DNA from: Chaetoderma sp. LZ-2023a
Taxonomy: Eukaryota; Mollusca; Caudofoveata; Chaetodermatida; Chaetodermatidae
Length of the DNA stretch: 64,000 nt
Reading direction: 5' to 3'
NCBI GenBank assembly: GCA_034401795.1
Contig: JAVVLW010002922.1
Location: forward strand, 29,001 to 93,000
The translations under genes and the position numbers were made by a program. The notes beneath the pieces are model-generated. The model worked only from the letters and a program-made list of their open reading frames with translations, was not told where the DNA came from and searched no databases. Position 1 is the stretch's first letter; each line of letters opens with the position of its first letter. Below are positions 63,571 to 64,000 of the stretch, in pieces.

Positions 63571-64000
63571 GATCTGGATCTCTTGGAATTTGAGTCCAGA
63601 CTGGCACCAGAGACAGTCGCGATAGAGGGCCCGTTATCCAATCGTGATGATACCCGAGTGCAAGAGTGGCACTGTCTCCTTGGCCAAAAGCACCAGAGTG
63701 GTTCTCACCGTGATAACCAACCCATCAGGCACGATTACCACGACCAGATCCTCGCGCGCCACAACCAGCACCATGCGCACCTCGGTGTGTGGGCGGCTGC
63801 CTGCACCGGAGGGGCCTGCGGCCCCCTCGCTGCTGGCCGAACCACGCGTGGCCGAGGCAGATGCTCCACTGGTAGTTGGCCTCTGACCTGGCCACCACCA
63901 CCTCGAGCCTGCAGGGGATGATACGCAGGGGGAGCTGCGCGAACGCGCTCTTTGCGGAGCACTTTAAATTGCCTGCGCAGTGCCCTCTGGTTATTGCCCA
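63571..64000 (-). pseudogene. gag C-terminus of DIRS E, runs off the window
   Basis: Contains APPAYHPLQARGGGGQVRGQ and the Pro/Arg-rich gag tail. A ~100-bp deletion near 63655 removes the region equivalent to 'gcatgtggtcggctagcc' in D. The remainder lies beyond position 64000. Confidence 0.75.

Larger units (their letters stand above)
46080..64000 (-). mobile_element. DIRS element E, split by D and F, continues past window
   Basis: An older copy of the C/D/F family in three pieces. 46080-46396 is the right ITR, hairpin and part of the ICR. 53447-55421 is the 3' spacer, recombinase and end of RNase H. 62447-64000 is RNase H, RT and the start of gag, and the left end is beyond the window. Joining 55421 to 62447 restores 'ggtaaaacactcatccttcg', as in C and D. 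Joining 46396 to 53447 restores an ICR-like sequence with a ~50-bp deletion. E itself sits in H. Confidence 0.85.

Noticed and set aside
1..64000. Retroviral or LTR-retrotransposon interpretation of the gag-RT elements.
   Set aside because: There are no direct LTRs, primer-binding site, protease, integrase or envelope. The ends are inverted, an ICR is present and the integrating enzyme is a tyrosine recombinase.
1..64000. tRNA, rRNA or other structured RNA genes.
   Set aside because: None recognised by eye. A covariance-model scan would be needed to exclude diverged copies.

Overview
The window is eukaryotic, repeat-dense DNA, most likely from a mollusc or another lophotrochozoan. The taxon is inferred. 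The clues are a ~600-bp repeat module with ends of the kind common in mollusc genomes, Penelope-like and non-LTR retroelement debris, and small leucine-rich exons with GT/AG borders in very long introns. Nothing looks bacterial: no operons, no ribosome-binding sites, no RNA genes found.

The only host gene I can support is a leucine-rich-repeat protein of the F-box/LRR or AMN1 type, on the minus strand. Five short exons (35596-35709, 24490-24587, 6230-6286, 4322-4432, 3269-3317) have splice sites, and their phases fit wherever adjacent exons can be joined. They spread over 32 kb, so much of the window is intronic. The introns hold minisatellites (1745-2290, 8280-8860), microsatellites, palindromic MITE-like repeats, LINE remnants (7283-8115 and 37935-38715), a TIR element (27502-28227), a 600-bp repeat module (24629-26437) and a 28-bp satellite (36590-39557).

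The rest is dominated by DIRS-type tyrosine-recombinase retrotransposons. Three young full-length copies of one family (C 28230-35293 plus; D 46397-53446 minus; F 55422-62446 minus) each encode gag, reverse transcriptase/RNase H and a tyrosine recombinase. Their ends are inverted repeats. An internal complementary region just after the recombinase gene is the reverse complement of the joined outer ends, which is the DIRS hallmark. Between it and the right terminal repeat is a conserved 33-nt hairpin.

Older copies of the same family are AB (13374-17185 plus 20977-23709), which carries an internally deleted copy A2 (17186-20976), and E (46080-46396, 53447-55421, 62447 to past the window end), which is split by D and F. 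H (39558-46079) is a second, decayed DIRS family and is itself interrupted by E. The right half is therefore a nest: H, then E, then D and F.

In the cleanest cases the target can be rebuilt exactly. AB lies inside the GIY-YIG endonuclease reading frame of a Penelope-like element, F lies in E, and A2 lies in AB. Each shows no conventional target duplication and a shared AAA/TTT at the junction, as expected of recombinase-mediated insertion of a circular intermediate.

Three points stand out. The recombinase reading frame stays open through about 2.1 kb of the reverse-transcriptase gene in a second frame. Gag has a conserved Cys/His cluster directly behind a splice-acceptor-like sequence, with no start codon. 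The DIRS termini match a TTT-directed integration model.
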